NCBI GenBank assembly: GCA_964409165.1
Contig: CAYPCH010000028.1
Location: forward strand, 1-33,786
Direction: 5' to 3'
From: CAYPCH01 sp964409165
GTDB taxonomy: Bacteria; Bacillota; Clostridia; Acetivibrionales; Acetivibrionaceae
DNA: 33,786 nucleotides
Shown here: positions 23,817 through 32,079 of the stretch, piece after piece
Numbering within the stretch: the stretch's first letter is position 1
How the letters are laid out: each line of letters begins with the position of its first letter
The notes under the pieces: generated by a model
Told to the model about the DNA's origin: nothing
Seen by the model: the letters and a program-made list of their open reading frames with translations, nothing else
Databases searched by the model: none
Program-made: the position numbers and the translations under genes

Positions 23817-24142
23817 AATAACAGAACCTCCTTTTAGTTTGTTTACATCTATTGTTATTTGACGTATCATTATGAAGAAATGTTCCAGTTGCCGATAATA
23901 AAATATAGTTCTAAGCAATTTTACGAATACTTGTCTTACTGACTTGTTAAAATAGATTAATAGCGACTATATTATTAACTCAACTTAAAATGTTTTAACA
24001 TTCGATTTTATGGATAAAATATACTCAATGTGTGTATTTACAAAAGTACCTGCATACGATATCCTAAGGAATAGCTAAAATATTACTTTAGATTTTCATT
24101 CCTAACTGTATAAAATATTACTATTTGAAGGGAGAATGTACA
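23817..24142. other. Divergent intergenic region between the DUF4349 gene and eno
   Basis: These 326 bases hold no gene. They should contain promoters for both divergent genes. A perfect palindrome AATGTTTTAACATT lies at 23989-24002, roughly mid-way. A TATAAA at 24109-24114 is a reasonable eno -10, but its -35 is weak. Confidence 0.4.
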
Positions 24143-25444
24143 ATGAAACAATATTTAGAAATTGAAAGTGTTTTTGCAAGAGAAATTCTTGATTCGAGGG
24201 GCAATCCCACGATAGAAGTAGAGGTTATTGCAGAAGGTGGATTCATAGGAAGGGCAGCAGTTCCTTCGGGAGCCTCCACAGGTGCGTTTGAGGCAGTTGA
24301 ATTAAGGGATAACAATAAGGACAGATATCTGGGTAAAGGTGTTCAGAAAGCAGTTGAAAATGTAAATAATATTATTGCCCCACAAGTAGAAGGACTGAAC
24401 GTATTTGACCAGACTTCAATTGACAGTGCTATGATTGCATTGGACGGAACTCCTAACAAGGCTAAATTGGGCGCAAACGCAATTTTAGGCGTCTCGCTGG
24501 CTGTTGCAAAATCAGCTGCTGAGGCTCTGGGATTGAGCCTATACCAGTACATTGGCGGTGTAAATTCAAAAGTACTTCCTGTACCTATGATGAATATTAT
24601 AAATGGTGGAAAACATGCTGATAATAGTGTAAACGTTCAGGAATTTATGATAATGCCTGTAGGAGCATGTTGTTTTAAAACAGCACTTCAAATGTGTACC
24701 GAGGTTTTCCATAATCTCAAAAGAGTTTTAAAGGATAAGGGATATAGTACTGCAGTTGGTGATGAAGGAGGGTTTGCACCGAATCTCAAGACTGATGAAG
24801 AGGCGATTCAGGTTATACTAGAAGCGGTAGAAAAGGCGGGATACAAACCGGGAAGTGATTTCAGAATTGCCATAGATGCTGCGGCAACTGAGATGTACCA
24901 GGAAGACGGCTCCTATCTGTTTTGGAAGTCCGGTATAAGAAAAAACCGGGAAGAGATGGTGAATTATTGGGCTGAACTCACACAAAAGTACCCTATAATT
25001 TCTCTGGAAGACGGTGTAGCGGAAGAAGACTGGGAAGGTTGGAAGATGCTAACCGAAAAAATAGGAGAAAAAATTCAACTTGTGGGCGATGATCTTTTTG
25101 TTACAAATACTGAAAGACTTAAAAAAGGCATAGATATGGGAGTTGCAAATTCAATTCTTATTAAAGTCAATCAGATAGGCACGCTGACAGAAACGCTTGA
25201 TGCAATTGAAATGGCTAACAGGGCAGGTTATACTGCGGTTGTATCCCACAGGTCGGGTGAAACTGAAGATGCAACAATTGCAGACATAGCTGTTGCAACA
25301 AATTCAGGACAGATTAAAACGGGTGCTCCTTCAAGAAGCGACAGGGTGGCCAAGTACAATCAACTGTTAAGAATTGAGGAGGAACTGGGTAAAGTAAGTA
25401 GTTATCCAGGGTTGAATGCATGGTTTAACCTGAAAAATAAATAA
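24143..25444 (+). CDS. eno: Enolase
   Basis: Enolase dehydrates 2-phosphoglycerate to phosphoenolpyruvate. The 433-residue protein has REILDSRGNPT (13-23), the mobile loop PSGASTGAFEA (41-51), the catalytic segment VGDEGGFAP, LEDGVAEEDW with its metal ligand, the lysine region ILIKVNQIGT, and SHRSGETED. ATG 24143 follows AAGGGAG (24128-24134) by 8 bases. The upstream TTG at 24125 has no ribosome-binding site. It completes the run from triose phosphate to phosphoenolpyruvate, but is separated from gpmI by the reverse-strand lipoprotein gene. Confidence 0.97.
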   Translation: MKQYLEIESVFAREILDSRGNPTIEVEVIAEGGFIGRAAVPSGASTGAFEAVELRDNNKDRYLGKGVQKAVENVNNIIAPQVEGLNVFDQTSIDSAMIALDGTPNKAKLGANAILGVSLAVAKSAAEALGLSLYQYIGGVNSKVLPVPMMNIINGGKHADNSVNVQEFMIMPVGACCFKTALQMCTEVFHNLKRVLKDKGYSTAVGDEGGFAPNLKTDEEAIQVILEAVEKAGYKPGSDFRIAIDAAATEMYQEDGSYLFWKSGIRKNREEMVNYWAELTQKYPIISLEDGVAEEDWEGWKMLTEKIGEKIQLVGDDLFVTNTERLKKGIDMGVANSILIKVNQIGTLTETLDAIEMANRAGYTAVVSHRSGETEDATIADIAVATNSGQIKTGAPSRSDRVAKYNQLLRIEEELGKVSSYPGLNAWFNLKNK

Positions 25445-25546
25445 TTTTTGATATTTTGTAGTTTATTAAACTTGGATAAGATTTTTTTATCGCGTTTAGG
25501 ATTTTCTTTAAGTCTACAAAATTCGTTATTAATGAAGATTTTGTGC

Positions 25547-25575
25547 TTGTATTTTAATTTCCGGTGTGTTAAAAT
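25547..25575 (+). promoter_or_regulatory. SigA promoter for secG
   Basis: TTGTAT (25547-25552) and TAAAAT (25570-25575) are separated by 17 bases, with a TGT extended -10 motif directly before TAAAAT. It lies 35 bases before the secG start. Confidence 0.6.
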
Positions 25576-25610
25576 ATAACTTGTCAATTTCTTAGGAGGT
25601 GTCCTTTAGT

Positions 25611-25844
25611 ATGCAAGTTTTAGTTAATGTTTTGCACATATTGTTTTGTATATCCATTATAGTAATTGTATTGTTGCAATCCGGTAAGCAGGCTGGGTTA
25701 TCAGGCTCTATTGCTGGTGGGGCAGAGACGTTTTTTGGTAAAAACAAAGGTAGAACGATTGATGCCATGTTGAGCAAATATACTACTGTAGCGGCAATAG
25801 GGTTTATAGTAACTTCCATTGTCTTGCAGGTTTTAATGAAATAA
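25611..25844 (+). CDS. secG: Preprotein translocase subunit SecG
   Basis: SecG is the small membrane partner of SecY and SecE in the protein-export channel. The 77-residue protein has two transmembrane helices (about 3-23 and 54-74) flanking the conserved cytoplasmic loop LQSGKQAGLSGSIAGGAETFF. ATG 25611 is chosen with AGGAGG 11 bases upstream. The GTG at 25599 overlaps that site. A terminator follows. The secG-rnr neighbourhood is common in Firmicutes, although here an HD-domain gene lies between. Confidence 0.95.
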   Translation: MQVLVNVLHILFCISIIVIVLLQSGKQAGLSGSIAGGAETFFGKNKGRTIDAMLSKYTTVAAIGFIVTSIVLQVLMK

Positions 25845-25848
25845 ATAT

Positions 25849-25879
25849 AAAAAGCTGTGGATTCCCACAGTTTTTTTTT
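25849..25879 (+). terminator. Terminator after secG
   Basis: CTGTGG (25855-25860) pairs with CCACAG (25865-25870) around ATTC, preceded by an A run and followed by nine T residues. Confidence 0.88.
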
Positions 25880-26049
25880 AGAGATTGTTATAATAAATGT
25901 TGGTATAATATATTATATACACAAAATTATAAACTCATTGTTATTCGGCTTAATAACGCCGCACTCTCTATATGAAGGTAATAATGTTTTTTATTGGTGT
26001 TTTATTATTTTGTTGGAGTATTGAATAAAAGATGGAGGTTGTGGTTTCG

Positions 26050-26601
26050 ATGGAGAGAGAACAAGCATTTGAAGAGTTAAAGGGCAGACTTAAGAATGAA
26101 AATTTAATTAAGCATTCTCTTGCAGTTGAAGCAATAATGAAGGAGTTGGCTCTTTACTTTAAGGAAGATATTGACAAATGGGGCATTGCTGGTTTGCTTC
26201 ATGATATTGATTATGATAAGACAGTGGATGACCCTTCAAAACACAGCCTTGTTGGAGCAGAAATATTGGAAAACCTTGATGTTGAAAGTTCGATTATATA
26301 CGCAGTTAAAGCGCATAACGATTATCATGGCATAGAAAGAAAAAGAAAAATAGACAAGGCTCTTTATTGTTCAGATCCTGTTTCAGGACTTATTACAGCT
26401 TCAGCTTTAATACTACCATCAAAGAAGCTTGAAGATGTGACTGTTGAGTTTGTGCTGAAAAGAATGGACGAGAAAGGCTTTGCCAAAGGTGCTAACAGGG
26501 ATCAGATAAGAGCATGTGAGCAGTTGGAGCTTTCTTTAGAAGAGTTTATAGAGATTGCCTTAAGAGCTATGAAAGGTATGTCCGATGAATTGGGACTCTA
26601 G
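26050..26601 (+). CDS. HD-domain (HDIG) phosphohydrolase-like protein
   Basis: The 183-residue protein has the HD-superfamily metal site: His22 (KHSLAVEA), His51-Asp52 (GLLHDIDYD) and a later Asp109 (YCSDPVSG). It is a single HD domain without a sensor or nucleotidyltransferase part, so it is probably a small metal-dependent phosphohydrolase with an unknown substrate. ATG 26050 follows GGAGGT (26034-26039) by 10 bases. The in-frame ATG at 26032 overlaps that site. It lies between secG and rnr but has its own intergenic regions on both sides. Confidence 0.88.
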   Translation: MEREQAFEELKGRLKNENLIKHSLAVEAIMKELALYFKEDIDKWGIAGLLHDIDYDKTVDDPSKHSLVGAEILENLDVESSIIYAVKAHNDYHGIERKRKIDKALYCSDPVSGLITASALILPSKKLEDVTVEFVLKRMDEKGFAKGANRDQIRACEQLELSLEEFIEIALRAMKGMSDELGL

Positions 26602-26746
26602 TGTTTTTAACATAACACTTAGTTTCGGTATATTTAAACGCAAAAATTTAAAATTATTATAAAGCAATTTTTGCAGTTAAATAAAAGAGACGGGGATGTT
26701 TATTATTATACTAACTTGTAAATAATAAAATACAAGCTACAATACT

Positions 26747-26790
26747 AAACCAGGATAATAAATTTAATTTAAAATCTTGGTTTTTGTTTT
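26747..26790 (+). terminator. Terminator upstream of rnr
   Basis: AAACCAGGAT (26747-26756) pairs with ATCTTGGTTT (26774-26783) with one G-T wobble, followed by TTGTTTT. It lies 146 bases after the HD gene and 123 bases before rnr, so it ends the HD transcript or works as a leader terminator for rnr. Confidence 0.75.
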
Positions 26791-26850
26791 ATAAAAGAAA
26801 ATCTTTATTGAGAATGTAGAATTATTTTTGTGATTAATATAACATAAAGA

Positions 26851-26872
26851 AGGAGGACAGATGCTGTATTGA
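26851..26872 (+). promoter_or_regulatory. Strong ribosome-binding site with a three-codon ORF ahead of rnr
   Basis: AGGAGG (26851-26856) is followed 4 bases later by ATG CTG TAT TGA (26861-26872). The rnr ATG lies 52 bases downstream of this ATG in a different frame and lacks a ribosome-binding site of its own. A ten-codon ORF (26874-26906) in the rnr frame ends in TAA 6 bases before it. The arrangement suggests a translated leader. Confidence 0.5.
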
Positions 26873-26912
26873 TATGCTTTTACAGTATTATGGTGCAGTA
26901 TTATAAATTATT

Positions 26913-29162
26913 ATGATGGATAGGAAGGAACGGGTACTAGGGTTTATGAGAGAGGATGCGTACAAGCCGTTATTGCTTAAGGAGCTTGTAACAGTTCTTG
27001 ATGTACCTTCTGAGGATATTGAGATGTTCAGAAGTGTATTGGATGAGCTTGAATCGGAAGGGAAAATATTCAAGACTCATAAAGACAGATACGGAGTACC
27101 GGAAAGGATGAACCTTATTACAGGTCGTTTTCAAGGAAACGAACGTGGATACGGTTTCGTAGTGCCTGATGATGAGAATATAAAGGATATATTTATATCT
27201 TCCGATAGTTTGAACGGAGCATTGCATAGTGACAGAGTAATAGCAAGAGTAAACAAAAAGGTAATAGGAGATAAAAGGGCTGAGGGAGAGATAATAAAAA
27301 TCATAAAGCATGAAAATGAATTTGTGGTTGGAGCATTTGAAAACAGTAAGTATTTTGGTTTCGTAGTACCTGATGACAAGAGAATATCAGGAGATATTTT
27401 TATACCTAAGGACGAAGTTAATAATGCCAAATCAGGGCAGAAAGTTGTTGCACAAATTGTTATCTGGCCTGAGAAAAGAAGGAACGCTGAAGGTAGAATA
27501 GTTGAAATTATCGGTGATAAGGATGAACCGGGAACTGATATTTTGTCTATAATCAAGGCTTATAATCTTAGCGAAAGTTTTCCAGAGGAAGTAATAAATC
27601 AGGCTAGGTCAATAGGTCAGGAAGTGACCGGTGAAATGTTAAAAGGAAGACGTGATTTAAGGAACTTGCCAATGGTGACCATAGATGGTGAGGACGCAAA
27701 AGATTTAGATGACGCCGTTTCTATAGAAAAGCTTTCTAACGGAAACTACAAACTAGGAGTGCATATTGCTGATGTAACTAATTATGTTACCGAAAATTCA
27801 CCTCTTGACAAGGAAGCAATAAAAAGGGGCACAAGTGTGTATCTGGTGGACAGAGTCATACCGATGCTTCCTAAAGAGCTTTCAAATGGTATTTGCAGTC
27901 TTAACCCTAAAGTTGATCGATTAAGTTTCACGGTTATGATGGAGATTGACAAGTACGGGAAAGTTGTCAATCATGACATCTTTGAAAGTGTTATAAATAT
28001 AGATGAGAGAATGACTTATACCAATGTTTATAAAATACTTGAAGAGAATAACGAGGAGCTTCGTGTCCGCTATGAATATCTTCTTGAGGACTTCACAGCA
28101 ATGAAGGAACTGGCACTTATACTCCGGAATAAAAGAATACAGAGGGGATCGATAGATTTTGATTTTGAAGAAGCCAAAATAATTCTTGATGAGTCAGGTA
28201 AACCAGTGGAAGTCAAGAAATATGTTATAACCATTGCAAACAAAATTATAGAAGAATTTATGCTTATATGCAATGAAACCGTTTCGGAGCATTTTTTCTG
28301 GACAAATACACCTTTTGTGTACAGGATTCATGAGGATCCCGATACAGATAAAATTGAAGCTTTCAGCGAATTTGTCCATAATCTAGGGTATACCCTTAAG
28401 GGGATTAATAAAATTCATCCAAGGGCTCTCCAGGACTTGCTGGGCAAAGTAAAAGGCACAAAGGAAGAGACTATAATAAGTACTGTTATGCTAAGGTCTC
28501 TTCAAAAGGCAAAATACAGTCATATAAATCAAGGACATTTTGGTCTTGCAGCGAAGTACTACTGCCATTTTACTTCTCCTATAAGGAGGTATTCGGATCT
28601 TATTATCCACAGGATAATGAAGGAATATTTGAAAGGAAGTATGAACGAGAATAGGGAAAATGATTTAAATGAAAGACTTCCCGAAATTGCAAAACTATGC
28701 TCAGACAGGGAAAGAGCTGCCGAGGAGGCTGAAAGAGAGACGGAGGATCTTAAAAAGGTTGAGTATATGAAGAAACATGAAGGCGAGGTTTTTGAAGGCA
28801 TAATTTCCGGTGTAACTTCTTTTGGAATGTTTATTGAACTTGACAATACCATAGAAGGCCTTGTCAGGCTGAGCAGTATGGAAGATGATTATTATATATA
28901 CAATGATAAGTTGTATAGTCTCATTGGCGAAAGAAGCAGAAAGGTATACCGGATAGGAGATATTGTGAATGTAATTCTTGCAAAGGCTGATGTTGCTGCA
29001 AGGAGAATAGAGTTCAATATTTTTGAAAAAGATGACAGCGATGAGAAGGAGAAAATTGGTTCTGATGAACAGGCAGAACAGGAAAAGAAACGTAAGCGCA
29101 AGAAAAAAATAACCAACGAAGTATTATATCATGTTCAGGGAAAGAAAAAGAAGAAAAAGTGA
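26913..29162 (+). CDS. rnr: Ribonuclease R
   Basis: RNase R is a processive 3'-5' exoribonuclease able to degrade structured RNA. The 749-residue protein has an N-terminal winged-helix region (about 1-60), two cold-shock domains (about 67-113 and 135-185, each with FGF/YGFVVPDD), and the RNB catalytic domain with TIDGEDAKDLDDAV (256-269). A C-terminal S1 domain starts at EGEVFEGIISGVTSFGMF, and the protein ends in a basic KKRKRKKK tail. ATG 26913 or 26916 is the first possible start, as an in-frame TAA lies at 26904. There is no nearby ribosome-binding site. The usual neighbour smpB is missing, and DUF523 follows 16 bases downstream. Confidence 0.95.
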   Translation: MMDRKERVLGFMREDAYKPLLLKELVTVLDVPSEDIEMFRSVLDELESEGKIFKTHKDRYGVPERMNLITGRFQGNERGYGFVVPDDENIKDIFISSDSLNGALHSDRVIARVNKKVIGDKRAEGEIIKIIKHENEFVVGAFENSKYFGFVVPDDKRISGDIFIPKDEVNNAKSGQKVVAQIVIWPEKRRNAEGRIVEIIGDKDEPGTDILSIIKAYNLSESFPEEVINQARSIGQEVTGEMLKGRRDLRNLPMVTIDGEDAKDLDDAVSIEKLSNGNYKLGVHIADVTNYVTENSPLDKEAIKRGTSVYLVDRVIPMLPKELSNGICSLNPKVDRLSFTVMMEIDKYGKVVNHDIFESVINIDERMTYTNVYKILEENNEELRVRYEYLLEDFTAMKELALILRNKRIQRGSIDFDFEEAKIILDESGKPVEVKKYVITIANKIIEEFMLICNETVSEHFFWTNTPFVYRIHEDPDTDKIEAFSEFVHNLGYTLKGINKIHPRALQDLLGKVKGTKEETIISTVMLRSLQKAKYSHINQGHFGLAAKYYCHFTSPIRRYSDLIIHRIMKEYLKGSMNENRENDLNERLPEIAKLCSDRERAAEEAERETEDLKKVEYMKKHEGEVFEGIISGVTSFGMFIELDNTIEGLVRLSSMEDDYYIYNDKLYSLIGERSRKVYRIGDIVNVILAKADVAARRIEFNIFEKDDSDEKEKIGSDEQAEQEKKRKRKKKITNEVLYHVQGKKKKKK

Positions 29163-29178
29163 TCAGGAGGAAAGAAGC

Positions 29179-29631
29179 TTGATTGTAAGCGCATGTCTTG
29201 TTGGAGTAAATTGTAAATATAATTCAAGGAACAATTTGGATAAAAACGTATTAAAATACCTTTCTGGAAGGAATTTTATTCCGGTATGTCCTGAGCAGTT
29301 GGGCGGGTGCCCAACTCCCAGACCTCCGGTTGAAATATGTGATGGAACAGGTGCACAAGTGCTTGACGGAAAATGCAAAGTGAAAAGGAAAGACGGTGAA
29401 GATGTAACCGATTGTTTTATAACAGGCGCACAAGAGGTTCTCAAGATTGTGAAGATTATGAATGTCAAGCAGGCAATACTAAAGGCAAGAAGTCCTTCTT
29501 GCGGCTTTGGAAATATTTATGACGGTACTTTTTCAGGGAAGATTAAGAATGGAAACGGAGTAACAGCAGAATTGCTAAAAAATTACGGAATTGATATAAT
29601 TACTGAAGAAGAATTAAAGAAGGTTCTCTGA
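29179..29631 (+). CDS. DUF523 family cysteine-rich protein
   Basis: The 150-residue protein begins MIVSACLVGVNCKYNSRNN, the typical DUF523 start. It has conserved cysteines at 6, 12, 37 and 44 (VCPEQLGGCPTPRPP) and SPSCGFGNIYDGTFSG further on. The cysteine pattern suggests metal or Fe-S binding, but the function is unknown. TTG 29179 is chosen because AGGAGG (29165-29170) lies 8 bases upstream. An ATG at 29131 would overlap rnr. It appears to be co-transcribed with rnr. Its last codons form the left arm of a hairpin. Confidence 0.9.
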   Translation: MIVSACLVGVNCKYNSRNNLDKNVLKYLSGRNFIPVCPEQLGGCPTPRPPVEICDGTGAQVLDGKCKVKRKDGEDVTDCFITGAQEVLKIVKIMNVKQAILKARSPSCGFGNIYDGTFSGKIKNGNGVTAELLKNYGIDIITEEELKKVL

Positions 29632-29648
29632 AACTTAAGAGAACCTTC
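29619..29648. terminator. Hairpin at the end of the DUF523 gene, possibly a reverse-strand terminator
   Basis: GAAGGTTCTC (29619-29628) pairs perfectly with GAGAACCTTC (29639-29648) around a 10-base loop, and it spans the DUF523 stop codon. The forward side is followed by AAAAATT, giving no T tract. On the reverse strand it is followed by TTTAATTC, so it might end the HPr-like transcript. Confidence 0.55.
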
Positions 29649-29764
29649 AAAAATTACCGTTTAAAAACGAGGGTATTATATACCCATTGGTTATTTGTAC
29701 TACGCAACAATAATCGAAGCCGAATAGCAACTTGTAAAAAGCGGGGGTAATATTTTGCCTGTTG

Positions 29765-29992
29765 CTATACAGTAAAGTTTTTAACTTCGTCGCAAAAACT
29801 GTCACAGTTGTCTGAATGAACATCAACTTTTATGGGTTTGCTTAGGTCAAGGCTGAAAATACCCATAATGGATTTTGCATCAACAACATAGCGACCGGAA
29901 GTTAAATCGATATCAAAATCGTACTTGTTTACTATATTTACAAAATCTTTAACATCTGTGATTGATCTGAGCGAAATATTAAGTGATTTCAT
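29765..29992 (-). CDS. HPr-like protein lacking the PTS histidine
   Basis: This 75-residue protein aligns with HPr across its length. The HprK recognition region is kept almost exactly: DAKSIMGIFSLDL against NAKSIMGLMSLAV in the HPr at 8755, with Ser41 at the place of Ser46. The active-site block TGLHARPA is gone, replaced by SITDVKDF with no histidine. It cannot carry PTS phosphate but may be a serine-phosphorylated regulator like Bacillus Crh. Two cysteines lie near the C terminus. AAAGGAGG precedes ATG by about 9 bases on the reverse strand. It is transcribed away from mtaB. Confidence 0.85.
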   Translation of the reverse strand: MKSLNISLRSITDVKDFVNIVNKYDFDIDLTSGRYVVDAKSIMGIFSLDLSKPIKVDVHSDNCDSFCDEVKNFTV

Positions 29993-30033
29993 ATAAATTT
30001 CCTCCTTTATGATTAATTAAGTTTATTTTTCTT

Positions 30034-30062
30034 CTTATATATTAACTTGTTTATGGGTTCAA
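30034..30062 (-). promoter_or_regulatory. Reverse-strand promoter for the HPr-like gene
   Basis: Read on the reverse strand, TTGAAC (30062-30057) and TATAAG (30039-30034) are separated by 17 bases. The -10 ends 42 bases before the ATG of the HPr-like gene. Confidence 0.6.
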
Positions 30063-30188
30063 GTCAATCGTGATATTGCTAAAATTTTCTTAGTATTTTC
30101 TATTAAATTTGATATACTATAGTGAGCATGGCACAGAAGTTTGATCATACTGTGTTACAGGACTAAAAAAGATGAACTTGGAGGAAAA

Positions 30189-31490
30189 ATGAAAAGGGTT
30201 GCATTTTATACGCTTGGGTGCAAAGTCAATCAATATGAGACGGAAGCTCTATCCAGAATTTTTGTAAGAGCAGGCTATGAGGTTGTTGATTTTGAACAAA
30301 GAGCGGATATATACGTAATAAATACATGTACGGTTACAAATCTGAGTGATAGAAAATCACGTCAGATGATAAGGAGAGCTAAAAAAAACAATGGAAAATC
30401 TATTGTAATAGTTGTCGGCTGCTATGCCCAAACAGCTTCGGAAGAGGTGTTGAACATACCCGGAGTAAATCTTGTAATAGGAACCAAGGATAGGGGCAGA
30501 ATCCTTGAATATATTGAAGAGATTGGTCATGGGAGAGATAAACTTAATCTTGTTAATGATATAATGAAGACAACAGTGTTTGAAGACCTTGAGGTAGATG
30601 TATACAAGGAGCGTACAAGGGCATTTATTAAGATTCAGGAAGGATGCAGTCAGTTTTGCTCCTACTGCATAATCCCTTATGCGCGTGGTCCGATAAGAAG
30701 CAGGGATGAAGAGAAAATTTTAGATGAAATAAGAAAACTATCAAAAAACGGTTATAGAGAAGTTGTTTTGACGGGAATACATATTGCTTCCTACGGAAAA
30801 GATATAAAGACCAGCTCGTTAATAGAACTTATAAAAAAAGTGAATGATATTGTAGGTGTAGAAAGGATAAGACTAGGGTCAATTGAGCCGAGAATAATAA
30901 CAGAAAGCTTTGTTGAAGCTGTTGGCAAACTTGATAAAGTGTGCCCACATTACCATGTATCTTTGCAGAGTGGTTGTGACAGTACACTTAAAAGAATGAA
31001 CAGGAAATATACAACAGCCGAGTACTCCGAATCAATCCGGCTTTTAAGAGAGAGTATTAAAGATGTAGCTGTAACTACCGATGTTATGGTTGGATTTCCG
31101 GGAGAGACTGATGAGGAATTTAATATAACCTATAATTATCTAAATAAAATTTCCTTTGCAGGCATGCATGTTTTTAAATATTCGCAAAGAAAAGGCACAC
31201 CTGCTGCGTTATTAACCGATCAGGTTCCTGCATCAAAAAAAGAAGAAAGAAGCAATATTCTGATTGAACTTGCAAGGGTAAAAACCTATGATTTTAATAA
31301 AAAATTTATAGGAAGGACCTTACCTGTTTTGTTTGAGCAGCCAGTTAAATCAAAGCCCGGATATATGGAAGGATTAACGCCTAACTATATTAGGGTTGTA
31401 TGTGAAGGTGATATAGGACTTGAAGGCAGGGGAGCTGATGTTTTATTGAAGCAAGCCGATTATGATCATGTTTTAGGTGTAATAGAATGA
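30189..31490 (+). CDS. mtaB: tRNA t6A37 methylthiotransferase MtaB
   Basis: MtaB adds a methylthio group to N6-threonylcarbamoyladenosine 37 of tRNAs reading ANN codons. The 433-residue radical-SAM enzyme has the N-terminal UPF0004 cluster cysteines Cys11, Cys47 and Cys78, the radical-SAM motif CSQFCSYC (Cys153, 157, 160), and a C-terminal TRAM-like region (TLPVLFEQPVKSKPGYMEGL). The start MKRVAFYTLGCKVNQYE is typical of MtaB rather than MiaB. ATG 30189 follows GGAGG by 4 bases. An ATG at 30141 lacks a site. It is likely a single-gene unit. Confidence 0.95.
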   Translation: MKRVAFYTLGCKVNQYETEALSRIFVRAGYEVVDFEQRADIYVINTCTVTNLSDRKSRQMIRRAKKNNGKSIVIVVGCYAQTASEEVLNIPGVNLVIGTKDRGRILEYIEEIGHGRDKLNLVNDIMKTTVFEDLEVDVYKERTRAFIKIQEGCSQFCSYCIIPYARGPIRSRDEEKILDEIRKLSKNGYREVVLTGIHIASYGKDIKTSSLIELIKKVNDIVGVERIRLGSIEPRIITESFVEAVGKLDKVCPHYHVSLQSGCDSTLKRMNRKYTTAEYSESIRLLRESIKDVAVTTDVMVGFPGETDEEFNITYNYLNKISFAGMHVFKYSQRKGTPAALLTDQVPASKKEERSNILIELARVKTYDFNKKFIGRTLPVLFEQPVKSKPGYMEGLTPNYIRVVCEGDIGLEGRGADVLLKQADYDHVLGVIE

Positions 31491-31694
31491 TTAAAATATA
31501 TTATCCTTTTTCTTTAGGAATAAGCTAATCTTAATGAGACAGGCAGAAGCTGGTATAGATAAAGTCTATTATTTCAGGCAGAAAAATGTTGCATAAATTA
31601 TCCTGATATATTACTATATATATAGGTGTAATTGTTGTTACAGCTTTATTATATAATTGTCAATAGCCCGATATGGGCAGGAGAGTGATTAGTT
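31491..31694. other. Intergenic region before ireB
   Basis: These 204 bases hold no gene. Small inverted repeats are present: ATAGA/TCTAT near 31556, and GCCC/GGGC at about 31667-31679 just ahead of the ribosome-binding site AGGAG. A TATAAT lies near 31652 with a weak -35. No alaS is present upstream, although alaS usually precedes ireB in Firmicutes. Confidence 0.4.
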
Positions 31695-31964
31695 ATGGCA
31701 AACAGTGAAACAATGATGTTTAATGTTGAAAAAGATAAGGTTAATGAGGCAAGGCAGGTGATTTTGTCTGTATTTCAGGCACTAAAGGAAAAGGGTTATA
31801 ATCCCATTAACCAGATAGTAGGGTATATTCTTTCAGGAGACCCGACTTATATAACTAATCATAAAGATGCGAGAAGTATTATCAGACGGTTGGAAAGAGA
31901 CGAGCTTTTGGAAGAGATATTAAGGTTTTATCTAGAACAAAATGATAAAAATGGCTCCGTATGA
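31695..31964 (+). CDS. ireB: IreB-family regulatory phosphoprotein (DUF965 / YrzL)
   Basis: The 89-residue protein matches IreB/YrzL, with the hallmark EKGYNPINQIVGYILSGDPTYITNHKDARSIIRRLERDELLEEILR. In Enterococcus, IreB is phosphorylated on N-terminal threonines by the PASTA kinase IreK and affects cephalosporin tolerance. A candidate threonine (Thr6, SETMMFN) is present. AGGAG lies about 11 bases before ATG. In most Firmicutes the order is alaS-ireB-ruvX-yrzB. Here an aldo/keto reductase lies between ireB and ruvX. A terminator overlaps the 3' end. Confidence 0.94.
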   Translation: MANSETMMFNVEKDKVNEARQVILSVFQALKEKGYNPINQIVGYILSGDPTYITNHKDARSIIRRLERDELLEEILRFYLEQNDKNGSV

Positions 31965-31982
31965 TAATACGGAGTTTTGTTT
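31955..31982 (+). terminator. Terminator overlapping the 3' end of ireB
   Basis: CTCCGTA (31955-31961) pairs with TACGGAG (31968-31974) around TGATAA, which includes the stop codon. TTTTGTTT follows. Confidence 0.78.
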
Positions 31983-32010
31983 GTGTCTCTTGGAGTGAAA
32001 TGAAATAGGC

Positions 32011-32064
32011 AAAATAAAATCCGTTTGAAATGCGATGATCCTAAACGGATTTATTTTATTTTTT
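32011..32064 (+). terminator. Second terminator, directly ahead of the aldo/keto reductase
   Basis: AAATCCGTTT (32017-32026) pairs with AAACGGATTT (32043-32052) around a 16-base loop. The stem extends with A-T pairs across a one-base bulge. ATTTTATTTTTT follows. It ends only about 15 bases before the reductase start, close to its ribosome-binding site. Confidence 0.75.
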
Positions 32065-32079
32065 GGGCTGGTGGTAATG

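Larger units (their letters stand above)
26602..26912. other. Intergenic region before rnr with inverted repeats and a leader
   Basis: No stand-alone gene is seen in these 311 bases. They contain the inverted repeat GCAAAAATT/AATTTTTGC (26640-26648 with 26666-26674), a second one CTTGTA/TACAAG (26715-26720 with 26731-26736), a terminator at 26747, and a leader with a strong ribosome-binding site and a three-codon ORF (26851-26872). A 9-base direct repeat CAGTATTAT follows at 26883 and 26896. Confidence 0.6.

Noticed and set aside
32035..32079. Hydrophobic N-terminal extension of the aldo/keto reductase
   Set aside because: It crosses the right arm and T tract of a terminator and lacks a ribosome-binding site. 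The family start is MQYIDLGNTGLKVS.
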